From: Streptomyces spiroverticillatus
Lineage (GTDB): Bacteria > Actinomycetota > Actinomycetes > Streptomycetales > Streptomycetaceae
NCBI GenBank assembly: GCA_014650415.1
Contig: BMUX01000007.1
Span: 373,761 to 437,760, forward strand
Direction of reading: 5' to 3'
Length of the DNA: 64,000 nt
The translations under genes were made by a program, and so were the position numbers. Of this stretch, positions 16,558-24,522 are shown one piece after another; position 1 is the stretch's first letter, and each line of letters opens with the position of its first letter. The notes beneath the pieces are model-generated. The model was not told the DNA's origin and ran no database searches. It saw only the letters and a program-made list of their open reading frames with translations.

Positions 16558-16995
16558 ATGGCGAGCGACGCGCCGACCGGCCAAGCGACCGACCTGGACT
16601 GGCTGTTGAGCGGACTCGTACAACGGGTTCCGTACACCCGCAGCGCCGTACTGCTCTCCTCCGACGGACTGGTGAAGTCCGTGCACGGCCTCGACACCGA
16701 CAGCGCCGACCACATGGCCGCCCTCGCCTCCGGGCTCTACTCGCTGGGCCGCAGCGCCGGAATGCGGTTCGGCGACGGCGGCGAGGTCCGGCAGGTGGTG
16801 GTCGAGCTGGACTCGACGCTGCTGTTCGTCTCGACTGCCGGATCGGGCACCTTCCTGGCCGTGCTGGCCGGGCGGGAGGCGGACGCGGCCGTCCTCGGGT
16901 ACGAGATGGCGATGCTGGTCAAGAGCGTACGACCGTACCTGGTGACCCCGGCGCGGCAACGGGCGGGCGTCGCACCGAACGGCCCGGGGCGCTGA
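16558..16995 (+). CDS. cvnB: Roadblock/LC7 protein CvnB
   Basis: A 145-residue roadblock/LC7-fold protein, the second member of the conservon. DLDWLLSGLVQRVPYTRSAV and the strand LLSSDGLVKSVHG begin the fold; VVELDSTLLFVSTAGSGTFLAVL ends it. Proteins of this class regulate small GTPases (MglB-like) and probably act on CvnD at the membrane with CvnA. The ATG is 5 bases after the cvnA stop with AAGGAG overlapping the end of cvnA, so expression is coupled. Confidence 0.92.
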   Translation: MASDAPTGQATDLDWLLSGLVQRVPYTRSAVLLSSDGLVKSVHGLDTDSADHMAALASGLYSLGRSAGMRFGDGGEVRQVVVELDSTLLFVSTAGSGTFLAVLAGREADAAVLGYEMAMLVKSVRPYLVTPARQRAGVAPNGPGR

Positions 16996-16997
16996 AC

Positions 16998-17369
16998 GTG
17001 GCGGCCCCGCAGGACGGGCCCTGGCTCGACGACGCGGCAGGCCGGCTCGTCCGCCCGTTCACGGTCAGCAACGGCCGTACCCGCCCCAGCGTCGAACTCG
17101 ACCTGCTGACCATGGTGATGGCCACCGGTGCCGCCCTGCCCATGCACCTCGGTCCCGAGCACGCGCAGGCGATCGGCCTGTGCGACGACCCCATGTCGGT
17201 GGCCGAGATCGCGGCACACCTGCGCCTGCCCGCAGTCGTCACCAAGGTCGTGCTGAGCGACCTGGTGGACTGCGGGGCGGTCCTCACCCACGCCCCGATC
17301 CTCCAACACCCCCCGACCGACCGCGACTTGCTGGAGGCAGTGCTCGATGGTCTACGACGACAACTCTGA
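16998..17369 (+). CDS. cvnC: DUF742 protein CvnC
   Basis: A 123-residue DUF742 protein, third conservon member. LVRPFTVSNGRTRPSVELDLLTMV is the typical opening, and a winged-helix-like middle (DDPMSVAEIAAHLRLPAVVTKVVLSDLVDCGAV) follows. GTG is 2 bases after the cvnB stop. It overlaps cvnD by 23 bases. Conservon studies describe CvnC as part of a membrane complex that resembles eukaryotic G-protein-coupled signalling; its biochemical role is unclear. Confidence 0.92.
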   Translation: MAAPQDGPWLDDAAGRLVRPFTVSNGRTRPSVELDLLTMVMATGAALPMHLGPEHAQAIGLCDDPMSVAEIAAHLRLPAVVTKVVLSDLVDCGAVLTHAPILQHPPTDRDLLEAVLDGLRRQL

Positions 17370-18024
17370 CTACGGCTCCGGCTACGGGGGCGACTACGGC
17401 TACGAGGGCGACGGCTGCGGAGGCGGTGGCCCCGATCCCGAAGAGGTCTTCCCCACCGCGCTGAAGATCCTCGTCGCGGGCGGCTTCGGCGTCGGCAAGA
17501 CCACCTTCGTCGGCGCGGTCAGCGAGATCGACCCGCTCAGCACTGAGGAACTCCTCACCCAGGCGAGTGCCGACACCGACAGCCTGGAGGGTGTCGAGAA
17601 CAAGTCCATGACCACCGTCGCCATGGACTTCGGCCGCATGACCCTCGACAAGGACCACGTCCTGTACCTCTTCGGCACCCCGGGGCAGGAACGGTTCTGG
17701 TTCATGTGGGACGAGCTCTCCAAGGGTGCGCTGGGCGCCGTCGTCCTCGCGGACACCCGGCGGCTGGAGGACTGCTTCGCCGCCGTCGACTTCTTCGAGC
17801 AGCGCGGCATCGGCTTCGTCGTCGCCGTAAACGAGTTCGACGGGGCCTTCCGGTACGAGCCCGAGGAGGTGCGCGGCGCCCTGGACCTCAACCCGGAGAT
17901 CCCCATCGTCATCTGCGACGCCCGTCTCGCCTCCTCCGGCATCGCCACCCTCGTCACGCTCGTCAAGCACCTCCTCACGCACGCGCCCGCCGCCCCCACC
18001 ACAGCCCACGGAGCCCACCCATGA
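17347..18024 (+). CDS. cvnD: Ras-like GTPase CvnD
   Basis: A 225-residue small GTP-binding protein. A Gly/Tyr/Asp-rich N-terminal extension of about 35 residues precedes the G-domain. Walker A is GGFGVGKTT, the switch II region is LFGTPGQERFWFMWDEL, and the guanine-specificity loop is VAVNEFDG (N-x-F-D in place of NKxD, usual for this family). It is the output partner of the conservon, acting at the membrane with CvnA-C. Its last codons lie in a direct repeat (GGAGCCCACC followed by an ATG) that recurs as the start region of the next gene. Confidence 0.92.
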   Translation: MVYDDNSDYGSGYGGDYGYEGDGCGGGGPDPEEVFPTALKILVAGGFGVGKTTFVGAVSEIDPLSTEELLTQASADTDSLEGVENKSMTTVAMDFGRMTLDKDHVLYLFGTPGQERFWFMWDELSKGALGAVVLADTRRLEDCFAAVDFFEQRGIGFVVAVNEFDGAFRYEPEEVRGALDLNPEIPIVICDARLASSGIATLVTLVKHLLTHAPAAPTTAHGAHP

Positions 18025-18037
18025 CGGGAGCCCACCT

Positions 18038-18595
18038 ATGAAACATGACAGGATCGGCCATCTGCTGCTCACCCCAGCCGACCGGGAAGGGCCCGAACGG
18101 GCGCGCAGGCTCCGGGAGTTGGGGCTCGGCGGGCGGCCGGACCCGATGCTGGACGCGTTTGCCGTACGGCTCGCGGAGGCGACCCGCGCACCGTACTCGA
18201 TGGTCAACTTCATCGACGAGAACCGGCAGTTCTTCGCCGGGCTGCACACCCCCACCGGCACCCACTCCGGCAGCGACCTGGGCGCCGCTGCCGCCGCCGG
18301 GCGGATCGGCCGGGCGATGGCCCGCGACCACGGCTACTGCCCGCACGTGGTGGCCCGCCGCAAGGCCCTCGTCCTGGAGGACGTCTGCGACTACCCGCGC
18401 TTCGCGGGCAACCCCGTCGTCGACGAGATCGGCATCCGCTCCTACCTCGGCGCACCCCTCATCGACCGGGACGGTATCGCGCTCGGCGCGATCTGCGTGG
18501 TGGACACCAAGCCCCGGCAGTGGGGGCGGGAGGGCCTGGAGACCATCAAGGCGATGGCCGCCGAGCTGATGGCGCAGATCGAGCGCCGCGAATAG
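18038..18595 (+). CDS. GAF-domain protein, fifth gene of the conservon operon
   Basis: A 185-residue protein that is almost entirely one GAF domain. TRAPYSMVNFIDENRQFFAG, then MARDHGYCPHVVARRKALVLEDV, and GIRSYLGAPLIDRDGIALGAICVVD are present. GAF domains bind small ligands or haem/cyclic nucleotides; His and Cys in HGYCPH could be ligands but this is a guess. It begins 13 bases after cvnD with GGGAG before the ATG. Other conservons have a cytochrome P450 (CvnE) at this position, so the GAF protein may be the system's sensor or effector. Confidence 0.87.
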   Translation: MKHDRIGHLLLTPADREGPERARRLRELGLGGRPDPMLDAFAVRLAEATRAPYSMVNFIDENRQFFAGLHTPTGTHSGSDLGAAAAAGRIGRAMARDHGYCPHVVARRKALVLEDVCDYPRFAGNPVVDEIGIRSYLGAPLIDRDGIALGAICVVDTKPRQWGREGLETIKAMAAELMAQIERRE

Positions 18596-18719
18596 GGGTG
18601 GGCTCGGAGACGGGTGGGGCGGGGGTGTCGCGTGAGGCGTGGGCTGCCCTGCGGGACGTATGCGGGCTAACGTCAACTCCCGTACCGGACAAGGGGACTC
18701 TGCACGAGGAGCACGCACG

Positions 18720-19970
18720 ATGACCGATCTGCTGGACACACCCGGCACACACGAAACACCCGACACACCGGACATGCCCGCCCCGCCCGACCTCCGGATC
18801 GGCGTCCTCGGCTTCGGACTGCGCGGCAGCCTCGCCCGTACGGCACACCGGCCCGGCCGCGGCGCCCAGGTGGCCGTCCTCGCCGACCCCGACGAGCGGG
18901 CCCGCGCCCTGGCCGCCGAGGCCTTCCCCGACGCGGCCCTGACCGCCGACCACCGCACGGTGATCGAGGACCCGTCCGTCGACGCCGTCCTCGTCCTCAC
19001 CCCCGACCACACCCACGCCGACCTCGCCTGCCAGGCCCTGCGCGCCGGAAAACCGGTCTTCGTCGAGAAGCCCCTGGAAACCACCGTCGAGGACTGCGAC
19101 ACCATCCTGCGCACCGCGTACGAGACGGGCACCCGCCTGTACGTCGGTCACAACATGCGGCACATGCCCGTCGTCCGCCTGATGCGCGACCTGATCAGGG
19201 CCGGGAAGATCGGCGAGGTCAAGACCGTCTGGGTACGGCACTTCGTCGGCTACGGCGGCGACTGGTACTTCAAGGACTGGCACGCGGAGCGGGAGCACAC
19301 CACCGGACTGCTCCTCCAGAAGGCCGCCCACGACATCGACGTCCTGCACTGGCTGTCCGGCGGCTACGCCCGCGACGTCCAGGCCATGGGCGACCTCATG
19401 GTCTACGGCGACAACCCGCACCGCCGCGCACCGGGCGAGCCCAAGACCGACGACTGGTACACCAAGGACGGCCACTGGCCGCCGCACACCCAGCGCGCCC
19501 TCAACCCCGTGATCGACGTCGAGGACGTCTCCCTCCTCAACATGCGCCTCGACAACGGCGTACTGGCCGCCTACCAGCAGTGCCACTTCACCCCCGACTA
19601 CTGGCGCAACTACACCGTCATCGGCGACGCGGGCCGCCTGGAGAACTTCGGCGACGGCCCCGGCGGCCAGGTCAAGGTGTGGAACAGCCGCCGTTCCGGC
19701 CACCGCTTCGACGCCGACGAGACGCACGAGATCCCGGCCGCCGAGGACAACGCAGGGCACGGGGGCGCGGATCCGCTGCTCGTGGACGAGTTCCTGCGCT
19801 TCGTACGGGACGGAGGTACGACGGACACCTCGCCGGTGGCGGCACGCATGGCCGTGGCGGCGGGCGTCCGGGCCACGGACTCGCTGCGCGACGGCGGCAC
19901 ACCGCGCCGGGTGGCGGAGCCGGACCCGGAGCTGGTGGCGTACTTCGAGCGGGGGCAGGTCAGGGGCTGA
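18720..19970 (+). CDS. Gfo/Idh/MocA-family oxidoreductase
   Basis: A 416-residue NAD(P)-dependent sugar or inositol dehydrogenase-like enzyme. The N-terminal Rossmann fold has IGVLGFGLRGSLARTA; EKPLETTVEDC holds the conserved EKP motif. The C-terminal domain includes GLLLQKAAHDIDVLHWLSGG with the family's catalytic His. An Asp/Thr/Pro-rich 20-residue leader precedes the fold. ATG follows GAGGAG. The substrate is not evident, and neighbours give no pathway. It is separated from the conservon by 124 bases without a clear terminator. Confidence 0.88.
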   Translation: MTDLLDTPGTHETPDTPDMPAPPDLRIGVLGFGLRGSLARTAHRPGRGAQVAVLADPDERARALAAEAFPDAALTADHRTVIEDPSVDAVLVLTPDHTHADLACQALRAGKPVFVEKPLETTVEDCDTILRTAYETGTRLYVGHNMRHMPVVRLMRDLIRAGKIGEVKTVWVRHFVGYGGDWYFKDWHAEREHTTGLLLQKAAHDIDVLHWLSGGYARDVQAMGDLMVYGDNPHRRAPGEPKTDDWYTKDGHWPPHTQRALNPVIDVEDVSLLNMRLDNGVLAAYQQCHFTPDYWRNYTVIGDAGRLENFGDGPGGQVKVWNSRRSGHRFDADETHEIPAAEDNAGHGGADPLLVDEFLRFVRDGGTTDTSPVAARMAVAAGVRATDSLRDGGTPRRVAEPDPELVAYFERGQVRG

Positions 19971-20088
19971 GGCACTGCGTGCGGGGGGCTGGCATGAGCG
20001 GGCCGGTCCGGGGGAGGGTCAGCACCGTACCCCCGTGGGGGCAGCCCATCCGCCACCGTCAGCTCCAGCTCAGAGAGGCAGGCCGACC

Positions 20089-21015
20089 ATGACCGCTCCC
20101 GGCACCCCCGGCACGGCGACCGCGCACGACGGCGTCCAGATCGCCACGTACACCTGGCTGCCCGACAGCGGACGCCCGCGCGCCCTGGTGCAGATCGCGC
20201 ACGGCGCGGCGGAACACGCCCAGCGCTACGACCGTTTCGCCCGTCACCTTCTCTCGCACGGGTACGGGGTCCTCGCCTCCGACCACCGGGGCCACGGCGC
20301 GACCGCCACCGGCACCGGAGGGCTCGGCGTCGCGGGCGACGACGGCTGGCGGAACATGGTCGCCGACCTGCGCACGGTCGGCGACCAGGCCCGCACCCTG
20401 CACCCGGGCGTGCCGGTGGTGCTGCTCGGGCACAGCCTCGGCGCGATGCTGGCCCGCGACTACGCGCAGGAGTACCCGGACGGGCTCGCCGGGGTGATCC
20501 TGTCGGGGGTCTTCCGCTCGCTGCCCGGCACGGACCTCGAAGCGGCGATCACGGACCTGGAGCGGCAGGCCGAGGCGGAGGGCCGGGACGCCGTCGCCTC
20601 CTTCACCGCCGACCGGTTCGCGAACTTCAACGACGCGTTCACCCACCGCACGGGCTTCGAGTGGCTCTCGCGCGACGAGGCCGAGGTCGACGCGTACGCC
20701 GCCGACGAGCGCTGCGGCTTCCCCTTCAGCACGGGCCTCTCGCTCGACTGGGTGCACGGCATCCGCAAGCTCAACGACCCGCGCAACCTGGCCCGCATCC
20801 CCGCCGACCTGCCCTTCCACCTCGCGGTCGGCACCGAGGACCCCTGCAACCAGGGCATGACCCTGGTCCACGAACTCCTGGAGGACCTGCGCTACGCGGG
20901 CATCGAGGACCTCACCTGGAAGGGGTACGAGGGGGCCCGGCACGAAATCCTCAACGAGACCAACAGGGCCGAGGTCCAGGACGACCTGACGGCCTGGCTC
21001 GACAAGCACGTCTGA
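20089..21015 (+). CDS. Alpha/beta hydrolase, monoacylglycerol-lipase-like
   Basis: A 308-residue serine hydrolase of the Hydrolase_4 type. The oxyanion region QIAHGAAEHAQRYDRFARHL matches monoglyceride lipases, and the nucleophile elbow is LGHSLGAML (Ser116). A late Asp in VGTEDPCNQG and His in GARHEILNE complete the triad. There is no signal peptide, so it is cytoplasmic. The ATG has AGAGAGG about 10 bases upstream. Substrate by family is a mono-acylglycerol or lysophospholipid. Confidence 0.89.
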   Translation: MTAPGTPGTATAHDGVQIATYTWLPDSGRPRALVQIAHGAAEHAQRYDRFARHLLSHGYGVLASDHRGHGATATGTGGLGVAGDDGWRNMVADLRTVGDQARTLHPGVPVVLLGHSLGAMLARDYAQEYPDGLAGVILSGVFRSLPGTDLEAAITDLERQAEAEGRDAVASFTADRFANFNDAFTHRTGFEWLSRDEAEVDAYAADERCGFPFSTGLSLDWVHGIRKLNDPRNLARIPADLPFHLAVGTEDPCNQGMTLVHELLEDLRYAGIEDLTWKGYEGARHEILNETNRAEVQDDLTAWLDKHV

Positions 21016-21050
21016 CCGCGTTGGCCGCTCGGTCCTGCTGCTCGGGCCGA

Positions 21051-21073
21051 TTGTCAGTGGTGGCCCGTACGGT
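21051..21073 (+). promoter_or_regulatory. Candidate DNA-damage (PafBC/RecA-NDp-like) promoter of the mmcQ gene
   Basis: TTGTCAGTG, eight bases, TACGGT is a full match to tTGTCRgtg-N8-TAnnnT. The -10 ends 6 bases before the ATG at 21080, so transcription should begin at or next to the A of the start codon. There is no Shine-Dalgarno sequence, which agrees with a leaderless message. Confidence 0.65.
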
Positions 21074-21079
21074 TTTCCC

Positions 21080-21439
21080 ATGACCGATGCCGAGGACGTA
21101 CGCAGGGTCGCGCTCGCCCTGCCGGACACAGCGGAGAAGCCCGCCTGGGGCAGCCCCACCTTCCGGGTGGCCGGGAAGCTGTTCGCCGCGCTGGGCGAGG
21201 ACGACAGGTCGGTGGCGTTCAAGTGCCCGAAGGAGGAGCGGGCCGAACTGATCGAGGCGGAACCGGAGAAGTTCTTCATCAAGGAGGGACACGACGACAA
21301 CTACGACTGGCTGCGGGCCCGCCTGCCCGCCCTGGAGGACGAGGAGGAGCTCCGCGCCATCCTCCTCGACTCCTGGCGACAGGTCGCCCCGCGCAAACTG
21401 CTGGCGCTCCACCCGGAGCTGACGGAGCCCGAGGCCTGA
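21080..21439 (+). CDS. MmcQ/YjbR-family protein
   Basis: A 119-residue protein of the MmcQ/YjbR fold, which resembles double-wing DNA-binding domains. It starts MTDAEDVRRVALALPDTAEKPAWGSPTFRVAGKLFAAL in pattern and continues with FKCPKEERAELIEAEPEKFF, DNYDWLRARL and a C-terminal LLDSWRQVAPRKL helix. This order is typical of the family. Role unknown; DNA binding is a fold-based guess. The upstream promoter has the DNA-damage motif and the message appears leaderless. Its 3' end runs into tandem copies that each contain a TGA. Confidence 0.88.
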   Translation: MTDAEDVRRVALALPDTAEKPAWGSPTFRVAGKLFAALGEDDRSVAFKCPKEERAELIEAEPEKFFIKEGHDDNYDWLRARLPALEDEEELRAILLDSWRQVAPRKLLALHPELTEPEA

Positions 21440-21481
21440 ACCCCGAGGGCCTGACCCCGAGGGCCTGACCCCGAGTCCTGA
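21427..21481 (+). repeat. Four tandem copies of a 13-15 bp unit, each with a TGA
   Basis: The last codons of the mmcQ gene (CCCGAGGCCTGA) are followed by CCCGAGGGCCTGA twice and CCCGAGTCCTGA once, at 14-15 base steps. The first copy holds the real stop codon; the rest are non-coding echoes. Likely replication slippage at the gene end. Confidence 0.8.
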
Positions 21482-21487
21482 CGCCCG

Positions 21488-22381
21488 CTAGCGCCCGAGG
21501 AAGGCGCCGATCCGCTCCCGCAGCGAGGCCGCGTCGAGCCCGTGCGCCGCGAGGTGCTCGGCCATGTCCCCGTACCGGCGCAGCTCACGCTGCCCGACAC
21601 CCAGGCCGAGCACGCGGTGCGGGAGGTCGGCGAGCGCGTCGTTCGCGGCGGCGGTCGAGGTTCCGGCGAGGTAGGGCTCGACCAGGACGACGTCGGTGTA
21701 CCCGGCGGCCCGCAGCGCCGCACCGTCGAAGGGCCGTACGGTGGCCGCGTACAGCACGGTCACGTCCAGGCTCGCCACCGCGTCCAGCACGTTGTCCAGC
21801 ATCGGCCCGACGGCGACCACGGTCCCGCCGCGCCCCTGCCGCACGGCGGTGAACCCTCCGTCCCCGCGCACCTCGCGGGCCTGCGCGTTGCTCTGGAGCG
21901 ACAGCCGTACGTAGACCCGCTCGTCCCCGTCGGCGACGGCGTGCCGCAGCAGCGCCTCCGCCTCGTCGGGGTGCCCCGGCACATGCACCGTCCACCCGTC
22001 GAGCGTGTCCAGCAGCGCCACGTCGCCCGGCGACATGTGGGTGAACCCGCCCGCAGGCCAGTCGTACGAAGCGTTCGCGCTGACCAGGACACCGCCCACG
22101 TCCTGGTGCCCGAAGTCGAGCTTCACCTGCTCGAAGGGCCGCTCCACCAGGAAACTGGCGAAGGTGTGCACCACGGGCCGCATCCCGGCGAGTGCCATCC
22201 CGGCACCCGCCCCGATGAGCAGCTGCTCCCTGATCCCGACGTTCACCACCCTCTCCGGGTGCCTGCGCCGGGCGGCGGAGAAGCCGTCCGTGCTGATGTC
22301 GGCGAGGACGACCGCGACCCTGGGGTCCTCGTCCAGCAGGCGTGAGGTGGTGGCGATGAAGCGGTCCCGCATCGTATCCAT
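21488..22381 (-). CDS. Split transketolase, C-terminal (pyrimidine-binding) subunit
   Basis: A 297-residue protein matching the central and C-terminal domains of transketolase/DXS. VADISTDGF-like opening, VNVGIREQLLIGAGAGMAL (with the Glu that activates thiamine diphosphate), and VHTFASFLVERPFEQVKLDF are visible. The C-terminal domain starts near DVTVLYAATVRPFD. It pairs with the N-terminal subunit encoded 42 bases upstream to make one enzyme. ATG at 22381 follows GGGAG at 7 bases. Split transketolases occur in secondary metabolism and in sugar salvage; the donor and acceptor are not predictable here. Confidence 0.88.
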   Translation of the reverse strand: MDTMRDRFIATTSRLLDEDPRVAVVLADISTDGFSAARRRHPERVVNVGIREQLLIGAGAGMALAGMRPVVHTFASFLVERPFEQVKLDFGHQDVGGVLVSANASYDWPAGGFTHMSPGDVALLDTLDGWTVHVPGHPDEAEALLRHAVADGDERVYVRLSLQSNAQAREVRGDGGFTAVRQGRGGTVVAVGPMLDNVLDAVASLDVTVLYAATVRPFDGAALRAAGYTDVVLVEPYLAGTSTAAANDALADLPHRVLGLGVGQRELRRYGDMAEHLAAHGLDAASLRERIGAFLGR

Positions 22382-22423
22382 GGTCAACTCCCTTGTTTGG
22401 TAAGCAGGTTGACGTCCGCTGCA

Positions 22424-23131
22424 CTACTTCTTGGGTTCGACGCGGGCCACGACCACGTGCGGGCGGCCCGGGTGCGGGGCGGTGAACGCGGCGTACAGTG
22501 CCTCGTGGTCGCGGCCGTCGACCGTGGCGGCGGACCAGCCGGCGGCCTCGAAGCGGGAGGCGATGCCGCCGGGCCAGCCGTGCGTGGCGGACGCGTTGTC
22601 CACGACGATCGCGTGCAGCCGGTCGAGTCCCGCGGGCCCGGCGAAGGCGAGGGCCTCGTGATTGCTGCCCTCGTCCAGCTCCGCGTCCCCGAGCAGCACC
22701 CACACCGCCGGGTCCCTCAGCCCCTGCGCCCGCAGGCCCAGTGCCGTGCCGACCGCCAACGGCAGCCCGTGCCCGAGCGATCCGCTGCCGATCTCGGCAC
22801 CGGGGACGAGCAGACGGTCCGGGTGGTGGCCGAGCGGCGAGTCGTACGAACCGAACCCGGGCAGCACCTCCTCGCCGAAGAACCCCTTCGCGGCGAGCAC
22901 CGCGTAGTACGCCATCGGCCCGTGCCCCTTGGACAGCAGGAACCGGTCCCGCCCCCTGTCCCCGGCGGTCTCGGGCGTCACCCGCAGCACCCGGTCGTAG
23001 AGCACCCAGAGCGCGTCCAGCGTCGAGGTGGCGGCGGGGCCGTGCTTCTCGGCGCCCGTCATGAGGCCCATCAGGCGGCCGAGGTCCTCGTATCCGTACG
23101 GAGTCCGCTTCTCGTGCGTCTGTGTCGTCAT
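22424..23131 (-). CDS. Split transketolase, N-terminal (ThDP-binding) subunit
   Basis: A 235-residue protein equal to the thiamine-diphosphate domain of transketolase: FLLSKGHGPMAYYAVLAAKG, GSLGHGLPLAVGTALGLRAQG, then LLGDAELDEGSNHEAL with the GDxxxxEGxxxE metal-binding motif. It is followed in the operon by the C-terminal subunit. The start at 23131 coincides with the transcription start predicted from the upstream MerR-type promoter, so the message may be leaderless. The in-frame GTG 6 bases upstream is less likely. At 235 residues it is shorter than typical N-terminal subunits of about 270. Confidence 0.88.
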   Translation of the reverse strand: MTTQTHEKRTPYGYEDLGRLMGLMTGAEKHGPAATSTLDALWVLYDRVLRVTPETAGDRGRDRFLLSKGHGPMAYYAVLAAKGFFGEEVLPGFGSYDSPLGHHPDRLLVPGAEIGSGSLGHGLPLAVGTALGLRAQGLRDPAVWVLLGDAELDEGSNHEALAFAGPAGLDRLHAIVVDNASATHGWPGGIASRFEAAGWSAATVDGRDHEALYAAFTAPHPGRPHVVVARVEPKK

Positions 23132-23138
23132 GTGCACG

Positions 23139-23169
23139 AGCCTCGGACATCAAGTGGACTTGAGGTCAA
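23139..23169 (-). promoter_or_regulatory. MerR/SoxR-type promoter-operator of the transketolase pair
   Basis: On the minus strand TTGACC and GAGGCT are 19 bases apart, the overlong spacing used by MerR-family activators. The spacer contains ACCTCAAG-TCCA-CTTGATGT, an 8-bp dyad with one mismatch, like SoxR/MerR boxes. Transcription would start at or one base from the ATG at 23131. No MerR gene is in the window. Confidence 0.6.
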
Positions 23170-23283
23170 GCCTCTCCCTCGGGGTGGGCGCGACCTGGGT
23201 AAAGGCGTTCGCAACCACGTCCTGATGTGCGGTATTGTTCTCGTACGCGCTCAGCCGGGGAAAACCCCAGGTCAGGCGAGTAA

Positions 23284-23360
<77 letters not shown>

Positions 23361-23379
23361 GCGTTTTCGCGGGTCGTCA

Positions 23380-23416
23380 GCCGTGTCGGAGAAATCCGGC
23401 ACGGCTTTTCGTTTTT
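23380..23416 (+). terminator. Intrinsic terminator of the tRNA-Pro gene
   Basis: An 11-bp stem (GCCGTGTCGGA with TCCGGCACGGC, one G-U), GAAA loop, then TTTTCGTTTTT. This is a classic intrinsic terminator and is unusually T-rich for this genome. It may also serve the convergent AraC gene. Confidence 0.92.
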
Positions 23417-23443
23417 CCCGGAGTCCCGGGCCGTTCGGCGAGA

Positions 23444-24295
23444 TTACGGGTTCGTGGTCCTGCGCAACTCGGCGGCCGTGGAGCCGAATTCGTCGCGCAG
23501 GGCACGGGAGAGGTGGGTGCTGTCCAGGAAGCCCCAGGCCGCGGCGATGGAGGTCGCCGTGCGGTGGGAGAGGGCCGGGTCGGCGAGGTCGCGGCGGATG
23601 CGGGTGAGGCGTTCGTGGCGGAGCCAGGCGGTGAAGGTGCGGTCGCGGCCCTGGAAGAGCTGGTGGAGGGAGGGGGTACCCCCTGCTCGAACGAAGTTGA
23701 GAGCTTGGGGGAGTACCGAGATGCGGTGGTGGGCGGCCACCGATTCCGCGCAGAGGTCGGGGTCGCGGAGTCGGGCGAGGGTGTGCAGGGCGCTCGTGCC
23801 GGTGTCGGCGGGGATCGGTTCGCCGCTGCGGTGGGTCAGGGCGCGGGCGTGCGGGCCGAGCAGGCCGCGCGGGAGGCCGAGGACCACCACGTCGCAGGGG
23901 TCGGGCAGGTGCAGGGCATAGGGGCGTGTGGTGTCCAGGGCGAGCAGGTCGCCGGGGCGCACCCGGCGTTGTCTGTCGCCCTGTTCGACGCGGGCCGTGC
24001 CGGACAGGTGCAGGGTGACCTTGAAGAGGTCGGCGTCGGACGAGGAGATCAGGCCGGGGGTGCGCAGGACGGAGTGCGGGGTGCTGCGCAGCCGGGCCGT
24101 GTGCAGCGCGGCGTTCCCCGCCGAGGTGACGGTGGCGTGGAAGGGCAGGTGGGGCGGGGCGGTCACGCGCAGGGGGACGAGGAGTTCCGAGACGGTGTGC
24201 TGGAGGGTTTCGGTGTGGGTGAGGGCGGGTGTGAGGGTGGGCGCACGGGGAGGGGACGGCCGGGGTGCGGGCCTGGTGGGGTCGGTGTCCGTCAT
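23444..24295 (-). CDS. AraC-family regulator with an in-frame insertion in its HTH
   Basis: A 283-residue AraC/XylS-type regulator of the AraC_binding_2 kind: a cupin-like ligand domain (about 20-165, with VRPGDLLALDTTRPYALHLP) and a C-terminal double helix-turn-helix (about 180-283, TFTAWLRHERLTRIRRDL, FLDSTHLSRALRDEFG). The first HTH is interrupted: HRISV should run directly into about RYLHQLFQ, but LPQALNFVRAGGTPS intervenes, encoded by a palindromic repeat (23672-23717). The frame is preserved, yet DNA binding by the first recognition helix is probably lost or changed. ATG at 24295 follows GGAGGGGGAAC. Its target is unknown. Confidence 0.88.
   Translation of the reverse strand: MTDTDPTRPAPRPSPPRAPTLTPALTHTETLQHTVSELLVPLRVTAPPHLPFHATVTSAGNAALHTARLRSTPHSVLRTPGLISSSDADLFKVTLHLSGTARVEQGDRQRRVRPGDLLALDTTRPYALHLPDPCDVVVLGLPRGLLGPHARALTHRSGEPIPADTGTSALHTLARLRDPDLCAESVAAHHRISVLPQALNFVRAGGTPSLHQLFQGRDRTFTAWLRHERLTRIRRDLADPALSHRTATSIAAAWGFLDSTHLSRALRDEFGSTAAELRRTTNP
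23672..23717. repeat. Small palindromic repeat inserted in the AraC gene
   Basis: About 45 bases able to form a hairpin: outer arms GGTACCCCC and GGGGGAGTACC, inner arms GCTCGAA and TTGAGAGC, loop CGAAG. I recognise this type (TGCTCGAACGAAGTTGAGAG core) from other Streptomyces genomes, where it recurs between genes. Here it adds about 15 in-frame codons to an HTH domain. No other copy was found in the window. Confidence 0.75.
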
Positions 24296-24522
24296 GGCGT
24301 TCCCCCTCCGGTGGGTGTCCCCGGGCTGCGCGTTGCGGCACACGGTCGCGTGCGGTGCGGCGCGTGGTCGTACGTGCTGGGGCACGCGGCCGTGCGCGCT
24401 GCGGCGACTGGTCGTGCGCGCTGAGGCGAGTGCCCCCGCTCCCTAGCTTCTGGCGTGTCAGCCAGCGGAAGAGAAGGGGGACTTCCGCGCGGAGAGGCAG
24501 GGGCCGGGCACACGGGGGAGGC

